DNA from: Pyrinomonadaceae bacterium
Lineage (GTDB): Bacteria > Acidobacteriota > Blastocatellia > Pyrinomonadales > Pyrinomonadaceae
Length of the DNA: 64,000 nt
Reading direction: 5' to 3'
NCBI GenBank assembly: GCA_021228405.1
Contig: JAJQRF010000002.1
Coordinates: forward strand, 434,001 to 498,000
Program-made: the position numbers and the translations under genes
The notes under the pieces: model-generated
Told to the model about the DNA's origin: nothing
The model's input: only the letters and a program-made list of their open reading frames with translations
Databases searched by the model: none
Shown: piece by piece, positions 36,321 to 45,019 of the stretch
Numbering within the stretch: position 1 is the stretch's first letter
Layout: each line of letters opens with the position of its first letter

Positions 36321-36827
36321 TAAGAGTCCTTCCGGCGGATCGACCTTTATCAATTTGTTTTCAACATCAACGTGCGGACAGATCGTTTCGGCAAAAGGAA
36401 TCAGATATTCTTTTGTTTTGCCCTGCACGACGAGAATTTCCGTCCCGCCCGTCCGCATCAATTCTTTGACCGTTCCGAGCTTTTCGCCTGCGATGGTTTC
36501 AACTGTGCAGTTTTCAAGCTCCCAATCGAAAAATTCGTCTTCTTCAAGTTTGACCGCTTCATCTTCGGGAATGCAGATTTCCGCATTTCGCAGGTTTTCC
36601 GCTTTTTCGAGCGAATTGTAACTATCAAATTGCAGAAGAATTCTGCCTTTTTGAAAACGAAACTCTTCAATTTTCAATTCAAGCCGTTCGCCGTTCGGTA
36701 AAACCGCGATGACGTTTTCGGTTTCTTCAAAACGTTCGGGAAAATCCGTCAGAATATCCGCGACCGCTTCTCCGCGAAGACCGCGCGTTTTCACGATTTT
36801 GGCGATAGCGACTAAATTCTGATCCAT
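36312..36827 (-). CDS. rimM: Ribosome maturation factor RimM
   Basis: Assists 16S rRNA 3' domain and S19 assembly. 171 residues: N-terminal RimM domain (VAIAKIVKTRGLRGEAVADILTDFPERF) and C-terminal PRC-barrel (EDEFFDWELENCTVETIAGEKLGTV, EILVVQGKTKEYLIPFAETIC). The stop codon lies within a heptamer unit. Confidence 0.94.
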   Translation of the reverse strand: MDQNLVAIAKIVKTRGLRGEAVADILTDFPERFEETENVIAVLPNGERLELKIEEFRFQKGRILLQFDSYNSLEKAENLRNAEICIPEDEAVKLEEDEFFDWELENCTVETIAGEKLGTVKELMRTGGTEILVVQGKTKEYLIPFAETICPHVDVENKLIKVDPPEGLLEF

Positions 36828-36851
36828 AATCGCAGTTTCAAAAGCCGTGAA

Positions 36852-37082
36852 TTACTCGACAATATCGAGCTGAAAACGCTTTCCGTGTTTTTGACCGGCG
36901 TAGTAAAGCAAACTGCGAACGGCTTTGATCGTGCGACCTTCGCGCCCGATCAATCTGCCCATATCGCCTTCGCCGACCCTCACTTCGATCTTCACGTTCT
37001 TGCCTTCGGCAAATTCCGAAACCTCGACCGCATCGGCATTGCCGACAAGCGATTTAACGATTTTTTCGACCGCTTTCTTCAT
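36852..37082 (-). CDS. khpA: KH-domain RNA-binding protein KhpA
   Basis: 76 residues, a single KH domain with VRVGEGDMGRLIGREGRTIKAVRSLL (GxxG loop as IGREG). Small KH proteins at this operon position (YlqC/KhpA) bind RNA and affect division and ribosome function. Between rpsP and rimM, as is usual. Confidence 0.92.
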   Translation of the reverse strand: MKKAVEKIVKSLVGNADAVEVSEFAEGKNVKIEVRVGEGDMGRLIGREGRTIKAVRSLLYYAGQKHGKRFQLDIVE

Positions 37083-37083
37083 A

Positions 37084-37166
37084 AATCTGGAGAGTCTGGA
37101 AAGTCTTTTGAAGCTTGGAAAGTTTAGAAAGTCAAAAATCTTTCTTTACTTCCCGGACTTCCCAGG
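37084..37166. repeat. Loose heptamer-like repeat between rpsP and khpA
   Basis: Contains GTCTGGA, GTCTGGAAA and CTTGGAAAGT words on the left and CTTCCCGGACTTCCC on the right, partly complementary. More decayed than the other arrays but the same layout. Confidence 0.5.
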
Positions 37167-37171
37167 CTGAA

Positions 37172-37417
37172 TTACTCACTCGCCGCCGGATTGTTTTTAA
37201 TCAAGCTTGCCACGGTTTCGGTCGGCTGTGCACCGACTGAAATCCAATACTGCACACGATCGTGCTTCAGATTGACCTCAGCCGGATTTGTCATCGGGTT
37301 ATAAGTGCCGACGTTTTCCAAATATTTACCGTCACGCTTACTGCGTTTTTCTTTTACTACTACGCGGTAGAAAGGCTTACCTTTCGTCCCCATTCTCATT
37401 AAACTGATTGCTAACAT
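37172..37417 (-). CDS. rpsP: Small ribosomal subunit protein bS16
   Basis: 81 residues; AISLMRMGTKGKPFYRVVVKEKRSKRDGKYLENVGTYNP is the full S16 signature, with the typical DRVQYWISVGAQPTETVASLI. Start at 37417; an upstream ATG would add residues encoded only by the heptamer array. Confidence 0.97.
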   Translation of the reverse strand: MLAISLMRMGTKGKPFYRVVVKEKRSKRDGKYLENVGTYNPMTNPAEVNLKHDRVQYWISVGAQPTETVASLIKNNPAASE

Positions 37418-37424
37418 AAATTTA

Positions 37425-37496
37425 GTGGAAAGCGGAAAGTGGAAAGTGGAAAGTGGAAAACAAATTTTCAACTATCAACTATCAACTATCAACTTT
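37425..37496. repeat. Two heptamer arrays between ffh and rpsP
   Basis: Five GTGGAAA-type units (37425-37459, the second GCGGAAA), then CAACTAT x3 plus CAACTTT (37469-37496). The two arrays differ in sequence. The second overlaps the first bases of the ffh stop codon. Confidence 0.9.
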
Positions 37497-38997
37497 ATTT
37501 CCTTTTCTTGTGTCTTTTCTTTTTCTTTAATTTCTTAGCTAAAGAATCTTTAGCTTCGTCGTAATTGTTATCAAATTCTTCGTCCGAACCGCCGCCGCCG
37601 AACATTCCGCCTAATCCGCCGCCGCCGAGAAGTCCGCCAAGACCACCGCCGAGTCCGCCCATCGCTTTTCCGGCAAGTTTCGAGAAAAGTCCGCCGCGAT
37701 TCATCTGCTGCATCATTTTCTTCATTTGCTCGTATTGGCGGATAAGCTGATTGACATCGGAAATCGTCGAACCGGAACCTTTGGCAATGCGTGTTTTACG
37801 GCTCGCGTCAATAATTTTGTGATTATTGCGCTCCTGTTTTGTCATCGAATCGATGATCGCTTCGGTGCGTTTCATCTGAACTTCGACCTCTGCCGACTGT
37901 TCATCCGAAAGCTGAATGCCGCCCGTTAATTGTTCGGGGAGCATCTTCATCAATTTCGACATCGAACCGAGTTTTTTAAATTGTCCGAGCTGTGCGCGAA
38001 AATCTTCGAGCGTAAACTGATTGCTCGTCATTTTCTGCAATTGCTTCTGCGCTTCGTCTTCGTCGATCTTGCCCTGAACTTCCTCGATCAGCGACAAAAC
38101 ATCGCCCATACCGAGAATTCTCTGAGCGATTCGGTCAGGATAAAACGGCTCGATCGCGTCGTATTTTTCTCCGATGCCGACAAATTTTACAGGCTGACCG
38201 ATGACCTGTTTGATGGACAAAGCCGCGCCGCCGCGCGCATCGCCGTCCATTTTCGTCAAAATTACGCCCGTAATTCCGACGCGTTTATGAAATTCTTCGG
38301 CAGAACGAACCGCATCTTGTCCGGTCATCGCGTCTGCAACGAAAAGAACTTCGACGGGTTTCGTTTCGGCTTTGATCTGTTCGAGTTCGACCATCAGTTC
38401 GTCGTCAATATGCAGACGACCTGCCGTGTCGATCATCAAGGTATCAAAACCCATTTCCTGCGCGTGCTTTACTGCACCGCGCACGAGTGTCATCGGATCG
38501 TTCGTTTCTCTGTCCTGAAAAACCGGAATTCCGACTGCACCACCGACAACTCTCAATTGCTCACGCGCCGCCGGACGGTAAACGTCAACCGAAACCAAAA
38601 GCGGCTTGCGTTCCTGATTGTCTTTCAGCCAACGCGAAATCTTACCTGTCGAAGTGGTTTTACCCGAACCTTGCAGACCGACGATCATTACAACATTCGG
38701 TGCTTTCTGCGTAAAAACCAATCTTGACGAAGTTCCGCCAAAAAGTTCGACAAGCTCGTCGTAAACGATCTTAACAACCTGTTCGTGCGGTTTAAGGTCT
38801 TGCCAGACCGCCTGACCTTCCGCTTTGGCGCGAACCGATTCGACGAAATCTTTCGCAACCTTATAGTTTACGTCGGCTTCGAGCAAAGCCATCCGAATTT
38901 CTCGTAAAGCAACATCGACGTGTTCAGGCGTTAAAGTGCCTTCGCCACGCAGATTTTTGAGAGTAGATTTTAATTTGTCGGACAGCGACTCAAACAT
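37495..38997 (-). CDS. ffh: Signal recognition particle protein Ffh
   Basis: GTPase that binds signal sequences and 4.5S RNA, targeting nascent proteins to the membrane. 500 residues. G domain: GLQGSGKTTSTGKI, DVYRPAAREQL, DTAGRLHIDDELM, TKMDGDARGGAALS. The Met-rich M domain follows. An unusual Gly-rich stretch (about 445-475) and a Lys/Arg-rich tail (KKLKKKKRHKKRK) end it. First gene of the rpsP-rnhB operon. Confidence 0.97.
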   Translation of the reverse strand: MFESLSDKLKSTLKNLRGEGTLTPEHVDVALREIRMALLEADVNYKVAKDFVESVRAKAEGQAVWQDLKPHEQVVKIVYDELVELFGGTSSRLVFTQKAPNVVMIVGLQGSGKTTSTGKISRWLKDNQERKPLLVSVDVYRPAAREQLRVVGGAVGIPVFQDRETNDPMTLVRGAVKHAQEMGFDTLMIDTAGRLHIDDELMVELEQIKAETKPVEVLFVADAMTGQDAVRSAEEFHKRVGITGVILTKMDGDARGGAALSIKQVIGQPVKFVGIGEKYDAIEPFYPDRIAQRILGMGDVLSLIEEVQGKIDEDEAQKQLQKMTSNQFTLEDFRAQLGQFKKLGSMSKLMKMLPEQLTGGIQLSDEQSAEVEVQMKRTEAIIDSMTKQERNNHKIIDASRKTRIAKGSGSTISDVNQLIRQYEQMKKMMQQMNRGGLFSKLAGKAMGGLGGGLGGLLGGGGLGGMFGGGGSDEEFDNNYDEAKDSLAKKLKKKKRHKKRK

Positions 38998-39108
38998 ATA
39001 GATACACTTCAGGCTTTAGAGCCGAAACTATAAATACTAATTGTTAAGCGGAAAAGTGTCAAGAAACATAAGGAAAAACTGTGCTCTAAGAAGAATTTTT
39101 GCGACAAA

Positions 39109-39681
39109 TTATTTAGACAAGCCGTCTATTTGTAAAATTATCGGGTCTGCGCCGCCAATTTTTACGGCATCGATGACTTTTACGACATTTTCATATTTTT
39201 CCGAACTCGAAGTTTTAACGATAACATCTTTAACTACATTATTTGTATTTTCATCAAAAACATTCATTTCCTCGCGTTCTCTGAAAAATTCGCTTAATTT
39301 ATTGGAAAGTTGGTCGGTATTTTCCAAATTTCCGAAACTTTGATCGTTTATTTTCAAACTTCCATCTTTTTCAAGAGAAACATATAAAAATCTGTCGTAG
39401 TTCGGAATTCCTAAATTTCGCTTCTTAAATTCATCAATCGGAATTTCATTTCCGCTTTCGACATATTCCCATAATTCTTCATCGCTGTAATTTGCGTTAA
39501 ATGCTTTAGGAATATTTACTTTGAAAACATAAACAGACGGTTTTTTATTGACAATGTTCCAAGCAACAAAACAAATGAGGAATAAGAATGTCATTAGCAA
39601 AGCTGAAAATCTGCGAAAATTTTGAAGCTTTATCTTAGATTTAGACACCGCATTTACGAAAAAGTTCCGAATATTTCGCAA
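39109..39681 (-). CDS. ExbD/TolR-like membrane protein
   Basis: 190 residues. One membrane helix near residues 26-46 (FSALLMTFLFLICFVAWNIV). The periplasmic part has FLYVSLEKDGSLKIND and DVIVKTSSSEKYENVVKVIDAVKIGGADPIILQI, the ExbD/TolR pattern. The usual Asp in the membrane helix is not obvious and no exbB/tolQ partner is adjacent, so energy coupling is doubtful. AT-rich. Confidence 0.68.
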   Translation of the reverse strand: MRNIRNFFVNAVSKSKIKLQNFRRFSALLMTFLFLICFVAWNIVNKKPSVYVFKVNIPKAFNANYSDEELWEYVESGNEIPIDEFKKRNLGIPNYDRFLYVSLEKDGSLKINDQSFGNLENTDQLSNKLSEFFREREEMNVFDENTNNVVKDVIVKTSSSEKYENVVKVIDAVKIGGADPIILQIDGLSK

Positions 39682-39689
39682 TTTTTGCT

Positions 39690-40076
39690 TTATGGATAAG
39701 GCAGAAGTTTTAAGCCGTTGATGAATCTGAAATCTTTCTGATTTTTCGTGATAAATTCTTCGTTATGTTCGATCGCGGTTGCGGCAATTAAAGCGTCGGG
39801 AATTAATAAGCCGTGACTCAAGCGATATTGAGTTAAAAGTTCGACGGCTTTTTCCGAAATTGATTTATTCAGTTCGAGAATTTGAAATTGATTGAAAAAA
39901 CTTTGCAAACTTTGCAGTTCTTTTTTGTCGCGGCAACCGACGATCAATTCCATTTGCGTAATGATGCTGATCGCTAAAACGGAAGTTTGTGCATAAGTTT
40001 GAAAACAATTTATTGCTTCCGTATCGCCGCGACCGATATTTATTAAAATATCCGTGTCGAAAATCGTGAGAGCCAT
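39690..40076 (-). CDS. vapC: PIN-domain toxin VapC
   Basis: 128 residues. IFDTDILINIGRG (first Asp), IITQMELIVGC (Glu), LIPDALIAATAIEHNEEFITKNQKDF (last acidic residues) form the PIN ribonuclease active site. VapC toxins cleave specific RNAs, often initiator tRNA. It starts immediately after the antitoxin stop. Confidence 0.92.
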   Translation of the reverse strand: MALTIFDTDILINIGRGDTEAINCFQTYAQTSVLAISIITQMELIVGCRDKKELQSLQSFFNQFQILELNKSISEKAVELLTQYRLSHGLLIPDALIAATAIEHNEEFITKNQKDFRFINGLKLLPYP

Positions 40077-40307
40077 TTATTTGCCCCATTCGTTTTGACG
40101 AAGTTCTCGTACAAAAACCGCGCCGTCCTGCAAATCTTCGCGGTCTTTCCACATTCCGACAAAACTTTCGTCAGCAATGTTTTGCGCTTTTTCAATTTCA
40201 CTTTTTTTATTGTAACGCTCACGCAAAAACGCAATGAAATCAACTACTTCGCGTTTGGCTTCAGAAGGAAGCGCGGAAAACTCACGGATGATTTCTTCGT
40301 TTGTCAT
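40077..40307 (-). CDS. vapB: VapB-type antitoxin (DUF2281-like)
   Basis: 76 residues. FSALPSEAKREVVDFIAFLRERYNKK is the DUF2281-type helical start; the rest (FVGMWKDREDLQDGAVFVRELRQNEWG) is the toxin-binding tail. It directly precedes vapC with no gap. Confidence 0.85.
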   Translation of the reverse strand: MTNEEIIREFSALPSEAKREVVDFIAFLRERYNKKSEIEKAQNIADESFVGMWKDREDLQDGAVFVRELRQNEWGK

Positions 40308-40339
40308 AGATACAAAATAGCAAAATTAAAGACGAAATT

Positions 40340-41344
40340 CTAACTTTTTTTTCGCGCCTGCGATTGAACCGCCGTGATCGCAACCGCGTCAACGATGTCT
40401 TCGGCTTTACAGCCGCGTGAAAGGTCGTTGCAGGGTTTGTCCAGACCTTGCAGGATCGGACCGATTGCGGTTCCGCCCGTTAACCTTTCGGTTAATTTGT
40501 AAGCGATATTTCCGGCGTTCAGATCGGGAAAGATCAGGACGTTAGCTTTTCCCGCGACGCTCGAACCTTGCGCTTTTGAAGCGGCGACGGACGGAATCAA
40601 TGCCGCGTCTGCTTGTAATTCGCCGTCAACTTCCAAATCGGGCATTCGCACCTTAACGGTTTTCGTCGCTTCGATAACTTTGTCGATCAACTGATGTTTC
40701 GCGCTTCCTTTGGTTGAAAATGAAAGCATCGCAACACGCGGTTCGACATTTAAAAGCGCGCGGCACGAATCTGCCGAAGCGATGGCGATTTCGGCAAGTT
40801 CGGTCGCGTTCGGATCGATCACGACACCGCAATCCGCATAGATCATCGCGCCGTCCGCACCGAATTTTTTGTCGGGAACGACCATTAAAAAGAACGACGA
40901 AACGATCTTAAAACCTGCGCGAACGCCGATACAGCGAAGCGCGGCGGCGACCGTGTGCGCGGTCGTATTTGTCGCGCCCGCCACCGAACCGTCGGCTTTT
41001 CCTAATTTGACGAGCAGATTTCCGAAATAAAGCGGGTCTTTGACGGTTTGTTCGGCTTCTTCCAGCGTGACACCTTTGGCGCGGCGCAGTTCGTGATAAA
41101 ACTGCGCGATCTTGCCGAAATCGGCGGATTTTTTATGGTCGAGAATCTCAACACCGTTCAGATTTGAATTTGTTTCACGCGCCGATTCGCGGATTTTTTC
41201 TTCGTTGCCGAGAATCGTGATCTTGGCGATTCTGTCACGCGCACACATCGCGGCGGCTTGCACGGTTCGCGCATCTTCGCCTTCGGGCAAAATGATATGC
41301 TGTGGATCGGCGGCGGCTTTTTGTCGGATTTGTTCTAAAATCAT
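40340..41344 (-). CDS. pta: Phosphate acetyltransferase
   Basis: Interconverts acetyl-CoA and acetyl phosphate. 334 residues, the short form without regulatory domain. [97 protein letters not shown]. No ackA is adjacent. Start at 41344; the upstream extension is heptamer repeat. Confidence 0.94.
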   Translation of the reverse strand: MILEQIRQKAAADPQHIILPEGEDARTVQAAAMCARDRIAKITILGNEEKIRESARETNSNLNGVEILDHKKSADFGKIAQFYHELRRAKGVTLEEAEQTVKDPLYFGNLLVKLGKADGSVAGATNTTAHTVAAALRCIGVRAGFKIVSSFFLMVVPDKKFGADGAMIYADCGVVIDPNATELAEIAIASADSCRALLNVEPRVAMLSFSTKGSAKHQLIDKVIEATKTVKVRMPDLEVDGELQADAALIPSVAASKAQGSSVAGKANVLIFPDLNAGNIAYKLTERLTGGTAIGPILQGLDKPCNDLSRGCKAEDIVDAVAITAVQSQARKKS

Positions 41345-41346
41345 AA

Positions 41347-41438
41347 ATTTGGTCTTTGGTTTTTGGCTTTTGGTCTTTGATGTGAAAAATATCAATTAAA
41401 ATTTCAAAGACCAAAGACCGAAGACCAAAGACCAAATT
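41347..41438. repeat. Heptamer array facing its inverted copy, between divergent genes
   Basis: Left: GGTCTTT GGTTTTT GGCTTTT GGTCTTT (about 41351-41378). Right: AAAGACC AAAGACC GAAGACC AAAGACC (about 41407-41434). The loop is AT-rich. It occupies the divergent promoter region of pta and the YkvA gene. Same words as 25434-25519. Confidence 0.88.
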
Positions 41439-41525
41439 TACCATACAACTTTTTCAGATAAAACTTGCTCAAATGTGTGCTATTTTTTAGACTTAAGAAA
41501 CGAAGGAAAAGGAATTACAAATTTA

Positions 41526-42047
41526 ATGGCAAAAGCGCAGACTGCAAAAACAATTAAACCAACCAGAAAAGAGAAATCGGAACTGAAAAGCCGGATGAGT
41601 AATTTTCTGATGTTCATTCCGAATTTTCTCAAGCTTCTCGGCAAACTTTTGGCAGACAGCCGTGTTCCGTTAGCGGAAAAAGCTTTGTTCGCGGGCGCGA
41701 TCTTTTACGTGATTATGCCGCTCGATTTTATTCCCGACGTTTTGCCGTTTATCGGACAGGTTGACGACGTTTATTTAGTGGCTTTGACGCTTTTGCGTTT
41801 GATAAACCGCACGGATGAAACGGTCGTTCGCGAAAATTGGGCAGGTGGCGGCGATATTGTCAGTCTGGCAAATTCGATCGCCAATATTGCGCCGATGCTT
41901 TTGCCGAAACGCGTCACGAAAGTTTTGACTTCCGAGGTCGAACTCGCTTCGGCGGGCAAAGCGATCAAGGCTTTGACAAAGAAAAAGGAAGTTTTAGTAA
42001 AGGAAATTCCGCAGGAAGAAATGCTTAAAATAGATTCGCGTCCTTAG
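41526..42047 (+). CDS. YkvA-family DUF1232 membrane protein
   Basis: 173 residues. LADSRVPLAEKALFAGAIFYVIMPLDFIPDVLPFIGQVDDVYLVALTLLRLINR is the DUF1232 core with the DFIPDxxPxxGxxDD motif, usually in a short membrane hairpin. Basic N-terminus. Function of the family is unknown. A terminator follows. Confidence 0.85.
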   Translation: MAKAQTAKTIKPTRKEKSELKSRMSNFLMFIPNFLKLLGKLLADSRVPLAEKALFAGAIFYVIMPLDFIPDVLPFIGQVDDVYLVALTLLRLINRTDETVVRENWAGGGDIVSLANSIANIAPMLLPKRVTKVLTSEVELASAGKAIKALTKKKEVLVKEIPQEEMLKIDSRP

Positions 42048-42090
42048 CGATGAGCACCGGGTTTCATAATTAAATTTTCAAATTTTGCTT

Positions 42091-42124
42091 CGGAAGTTGA
42101 GTTTGCTCAACTTCCGTTTTTCTT
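42091..42124 (+). terminator. Intrinsic terminator after the YkvA gene
   Basis: 11-bp stem CGGAAGTTGAG / CTCAACTTCCG with loop TTTG, then TTTTTCTTT. The remaining gap to clpC has a -10-like TATACT at 42281. Confidence 0.88.
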
Positions 42125-42319
42125 TACATTTGCGGACGGTTTTTACGAAATCCGCGGAATCATAATTTTTTTTCGGTTTTGGAAAGATTCTTGTGGAGTT
42201 TTCGGTCATTTAAAACTATAGTTAAGCATCTCGGAATTTTTTATTGTTGAAAAAAATAGCAACTCGGTTCAGACTTTGGGTATACTAAGGTAAATCAGGG
42301 AAGTTGAAGTAAAAAAATT

Positions 42320-44713
42320 ATGTTTGAACGCTACACGGAAAGAGCGCGTCGAGTCATCTTTTTTGCCCGTTACGAGGCATTGCAATACGGTTCTCAGGTT
42401 ATTTCACCCGAACATATTTTGTTGGGCTTGATGCGCGAAGACAAAACCATCTCTGCACGGTTTTTCCCCTTTCGGCACAGCCTGACGGTCGATGCCGTGC
42501 GGCGCGAGGTCGAAGAAAGAATTGTTTTGCGCGAACGTATTCCGCAATCGGCAGAACTGCATCTCGCGCCCGAAACCAAGAAAATTCTCTTTTTTGCCAA
42601 TGACGAAAGCAAATTATTGAAAACGCGGCATATCGGTCCGGAACATCTTCTGCTCGGACTCGTCAGGCAGGAAAGCTCCATCGCGGCGGAAATTTTGTTT
42701 TCATACGGTTTGCGCATTCAGGACATACGCGAAGAAATTGCGCGTCAGAACGGTGTTCCGAACTTTTTTGCGGCAACGAAGGAAACTTCAAAAACGCCGA
42801 ATTTGTTTGAATTTACGCGTGATCTGACCGCCGAAGCCGCCCAGGGAAAACTCGATCCGCTCGTCGGACGCGAAGAAGAGATCGAACGCCTGATCGAAAT
42901 TCTCTGCCGCCGCACGAAAAATAATCCGGTTCTGATCGGTGAAGCCGGAGTCGGGAAAACCGCGATCATCGAAGGTTTGGCGCAGAAAATAGTTGACCGG
43001 CAGGTTCCGACATTTCTGGAAAACAAACGTTTGCTTTCATTGGATTTATCCTTGATCGTGGCGGGAACGAAGTATCGCGGACAATTTGAGGAAAGGCTTA
43101 AGAAAATTATGACCGAACTCAAGGAAAATCCCGAAAATATTATTTTTATCGACGAAGTTCACACGCTCGTCGGTGCAGGTTCGGCAGAAGGAACGCTGGA
43201 TGCGGCAAATATCTTAAAACCCGCACTTTCACGCGGCGAAATTCAATGTATCGGCGCATCGACCCCGAATGAGTTTCGCAAATCCATCGAAAAAGATCGT
43301 GCTCTCGAACGCCGTTTTCAAGCCGTTAAAGTGTTGCCGCCGAACGAAGAAGACGCTCTGAAAATTATTCAGGGCGTAGTCGAAAGATACGAAGCTTTTC
43401 ACCAGATTCGCTACTCAAAAGAAGCACTCGAAGCGGCAGTTCATCAATCGAATCGTTACATTCCCGACCGTTTTCTGCCTGATAAAGCGATCGACGTGCT
43501 GGACGAAGCCGGAGCACGTGCGAAACTGCACTATAAACAGGAAAATACATCCGATCTTTCGTGGAAGGAAACCGTCAACAATTGGAAACGCGCGACCGCC
43601 AACGAAGAACAGTTAATCAACTTTGAACTCGAAACAATGGACGATTCTTTTTTCTCGGTCGAAGTTACGAAACAAGACGTTGAAGAAGTTATTGCGCGTT
43701 GGACGGGAATTCCCGTGACTTCGATCAAACAGGAAGAAGCGAAAAAACTGCTGAACATCGAAACCGAACTGCACCGCCGCATCATTTCACAGCGCACGGC
43801 GATTTCGGCACTCGCAAGAGCGATTCGGCGTTCACGTGCCGGACTCAAAAATCCGAATAAACCTGTCGGTTCATTTTTGTTTTTAGGTCCGACCGGCGTT
43901 GGAAAAACGGAAGTTGCGCGCGGTTTGTCGGAATTTCTTTTCGGTTCGGAACGTTCGCTCGTGCGTTTCGATATGTCCGAATTTATGGAAAAACACACGG
44001 TTGCGAAATTTATCGGTTCGCCGCCGGGATATGTCGGACACGAAGAAGGCGGTCAATTGACCGAAAAACTTCGCCGTTCGCCTTATTCGGTCGTGCTTTT
44101 CGATGAAGTCGAAAAAGCGCATCCCGATCTATTTAACGTGCTTTTGCAGGTTTTCGAGGACGGAATTTTGACCGACGCGCAGGGAAATACGGTCGATTGC
44201 AAAAATGCGATCTTCATTATGACCTCGAACATCGGCGCGAGATTCATCCAGAAACGTGCGACGCTCGGTTTTCAGGCAAACTCCGACGCTTCGCGTGAAA
44301 AAATGGAAGATCAGGTGATGAGCGAAGTCAAAAAGACCTTCGCGCCCGAATTTATTAATCGTTTGGATGAGATAATTATTTTCGACGAATTGGCGAACGA
44401 AGATTTAATGCAGATCGTCGATTTACAGATAAACAAGCTGAACGAACTGGTCGAAAAACGTCATTTGCAGGTTCGTCTGACTGAGGAAGCGAAACTGTGG
44501 CTCATCGAAAAGACCTGCGGCGACAGAAGTTACGGCGCGCGACCGCTGAAACGCGCTTTGCAGAAATACGTCGAGGATGAGATTTCCGAAGCGTTGATTC
44601 AAGGCGTGATAAGCAATGAAAGCATCGTCGAAGTTTATTGCGAAAAAGACAAATTAAACTTCCGTTCGGTTGCGACAACCGAAACCGAAGAGCTTTTTTT
44701 GCAGGAATTATAA
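42320..44713 (+). CDS. clpC: Clp protease ATP-binding subunit, ClpC type
   Basis: AAA+ unfoldase that feeds ClpP. 797 residues. Clp N-terminal repeats at about 1-145 ([33 protein letters not shown]). D1 Walker A GEAGVGKT near 207; D2 Walker A GPTGVGKT near 523 with [11 protein letters not shown] possible ClpP-binding loop is ATLGFQ near 650. The middle segment between D1 and D2 is short and lacks a clear UVR motif. No clpP or mcs genes nearby. Confidence 0.93.
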   Translation: MFERYTERARRVIFFARYEALQYGSQVISPEHILLGLMREDKTISARFFPFRHSLTVDAVRREVEERIVLRERIPQSAELHLAPETKKILFFANDESKLLKTRHIGPEHLLLGLVRQESSIAAEILFSYGLRIQDIREEIARQNGVPNFFAATKETSKTPNLFEFTRDLTAEAAQGKLDPLVGREEEIERLIEILCRRTKNNPVLIGEAGVGKTAIIEGLAQKIVDRQVPTFLENKRLLSLDLSLIVAGTKYRGQFEERLKKIMTELKENPENIIFIDEVHTLVGAGSAEGTLDAANILKPALSRGEIQCIGASTPNEFRKSIEKDRALERRFQAVKVLPPNEEDALKIIQGVVERYEAFHQIRYSKEALEAAVHQSNRYIPDRFLPDKAIDVLDEAGARAKLHYKQENTSDLSWKETVNNWKRATANEEQLINFELETMDDSFFSVEVTKQDVEEVIARWTGIPVTSIKQEEAKKLLNIETELHRRIISQRTAISALARAIRRSRAGLKNPNKPVGSFLFLGPTGVGKTEVARGLSEFLFGSERSLVRFDMSEFMEKHTVAKFIGSPPGYVGHEEGGQLTEKLRRSPYSVVLFDEVEKAHPDLFNVLLQVFEDGILTDAQGNTVDCKNAIFIMTSNIGARFIQKRATLGFQANSDASREKMEDQVMSEVKKTFAPEFINRLDEIIIFDELANEDLMQIVDLQINKLNELVEKRHLQVRLTEEAKLWLIEKTCGDRSYGARPLKRALQKYVEDEISEALIQGVISNESIVEVYCEKDKLNFRSVATTETEELFLQEL

Positions 44714-45019
44714 ATTTTTCGGACAAATAAAAAAGTAAAAATAACCCGAAACAAGCGTGAAAGCATTATTTAAGGCTTTTGCGCTTTTTCTTTTTTGTGA
44801 TTTTGCCTGTATAATTCGTAAGTTTGTTGGACAGTTAGCAAAGGCAACCTGAGAGAGTTTCGCAGAATCATAGTCCGCGTATATATTCCAACATTTTTGA
44901 AGCCGCTAGAGGTCGAAAATTATAAAATTAAATATTTCTATTTTGAGCGTTTGACAAGCGGCATCAAAGGCTTTTTAACGAAGCCTAAAAAATTGCAATT
45001 ATAAGGATAAATCGGTTTT
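44714..45019. other. Intergenic region before bamA
   Basis: About 306 bases, AT-rich. A TATAAT lies at 44810-44815 without a good -35. A TTGACA at about 44951-44956 has only a weak -10. A short AAGGCTT/AAGCCT hairpin lies about 30 bases before bamA. No open frame or tRNA-like fold seen. Confidence 0.45.

Noticed and set aside
37418-37471. N-terminal extension of rpsP
   Set aside because: The extra residues are encoded by the heptamer array and S16 proteins start at AISLMRMG.
39109-39681. Functional ExbB/ExbD energy-coupling system
   Set aside because: No exbB/tolQ gene is adjacent and the expected membrane Asp is not clear; only the fold is claimed.
44714-45019. tRNA or riboswitch before bamA
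   Set aside because: No cloverleaf or known riboswitch core could be drawn.
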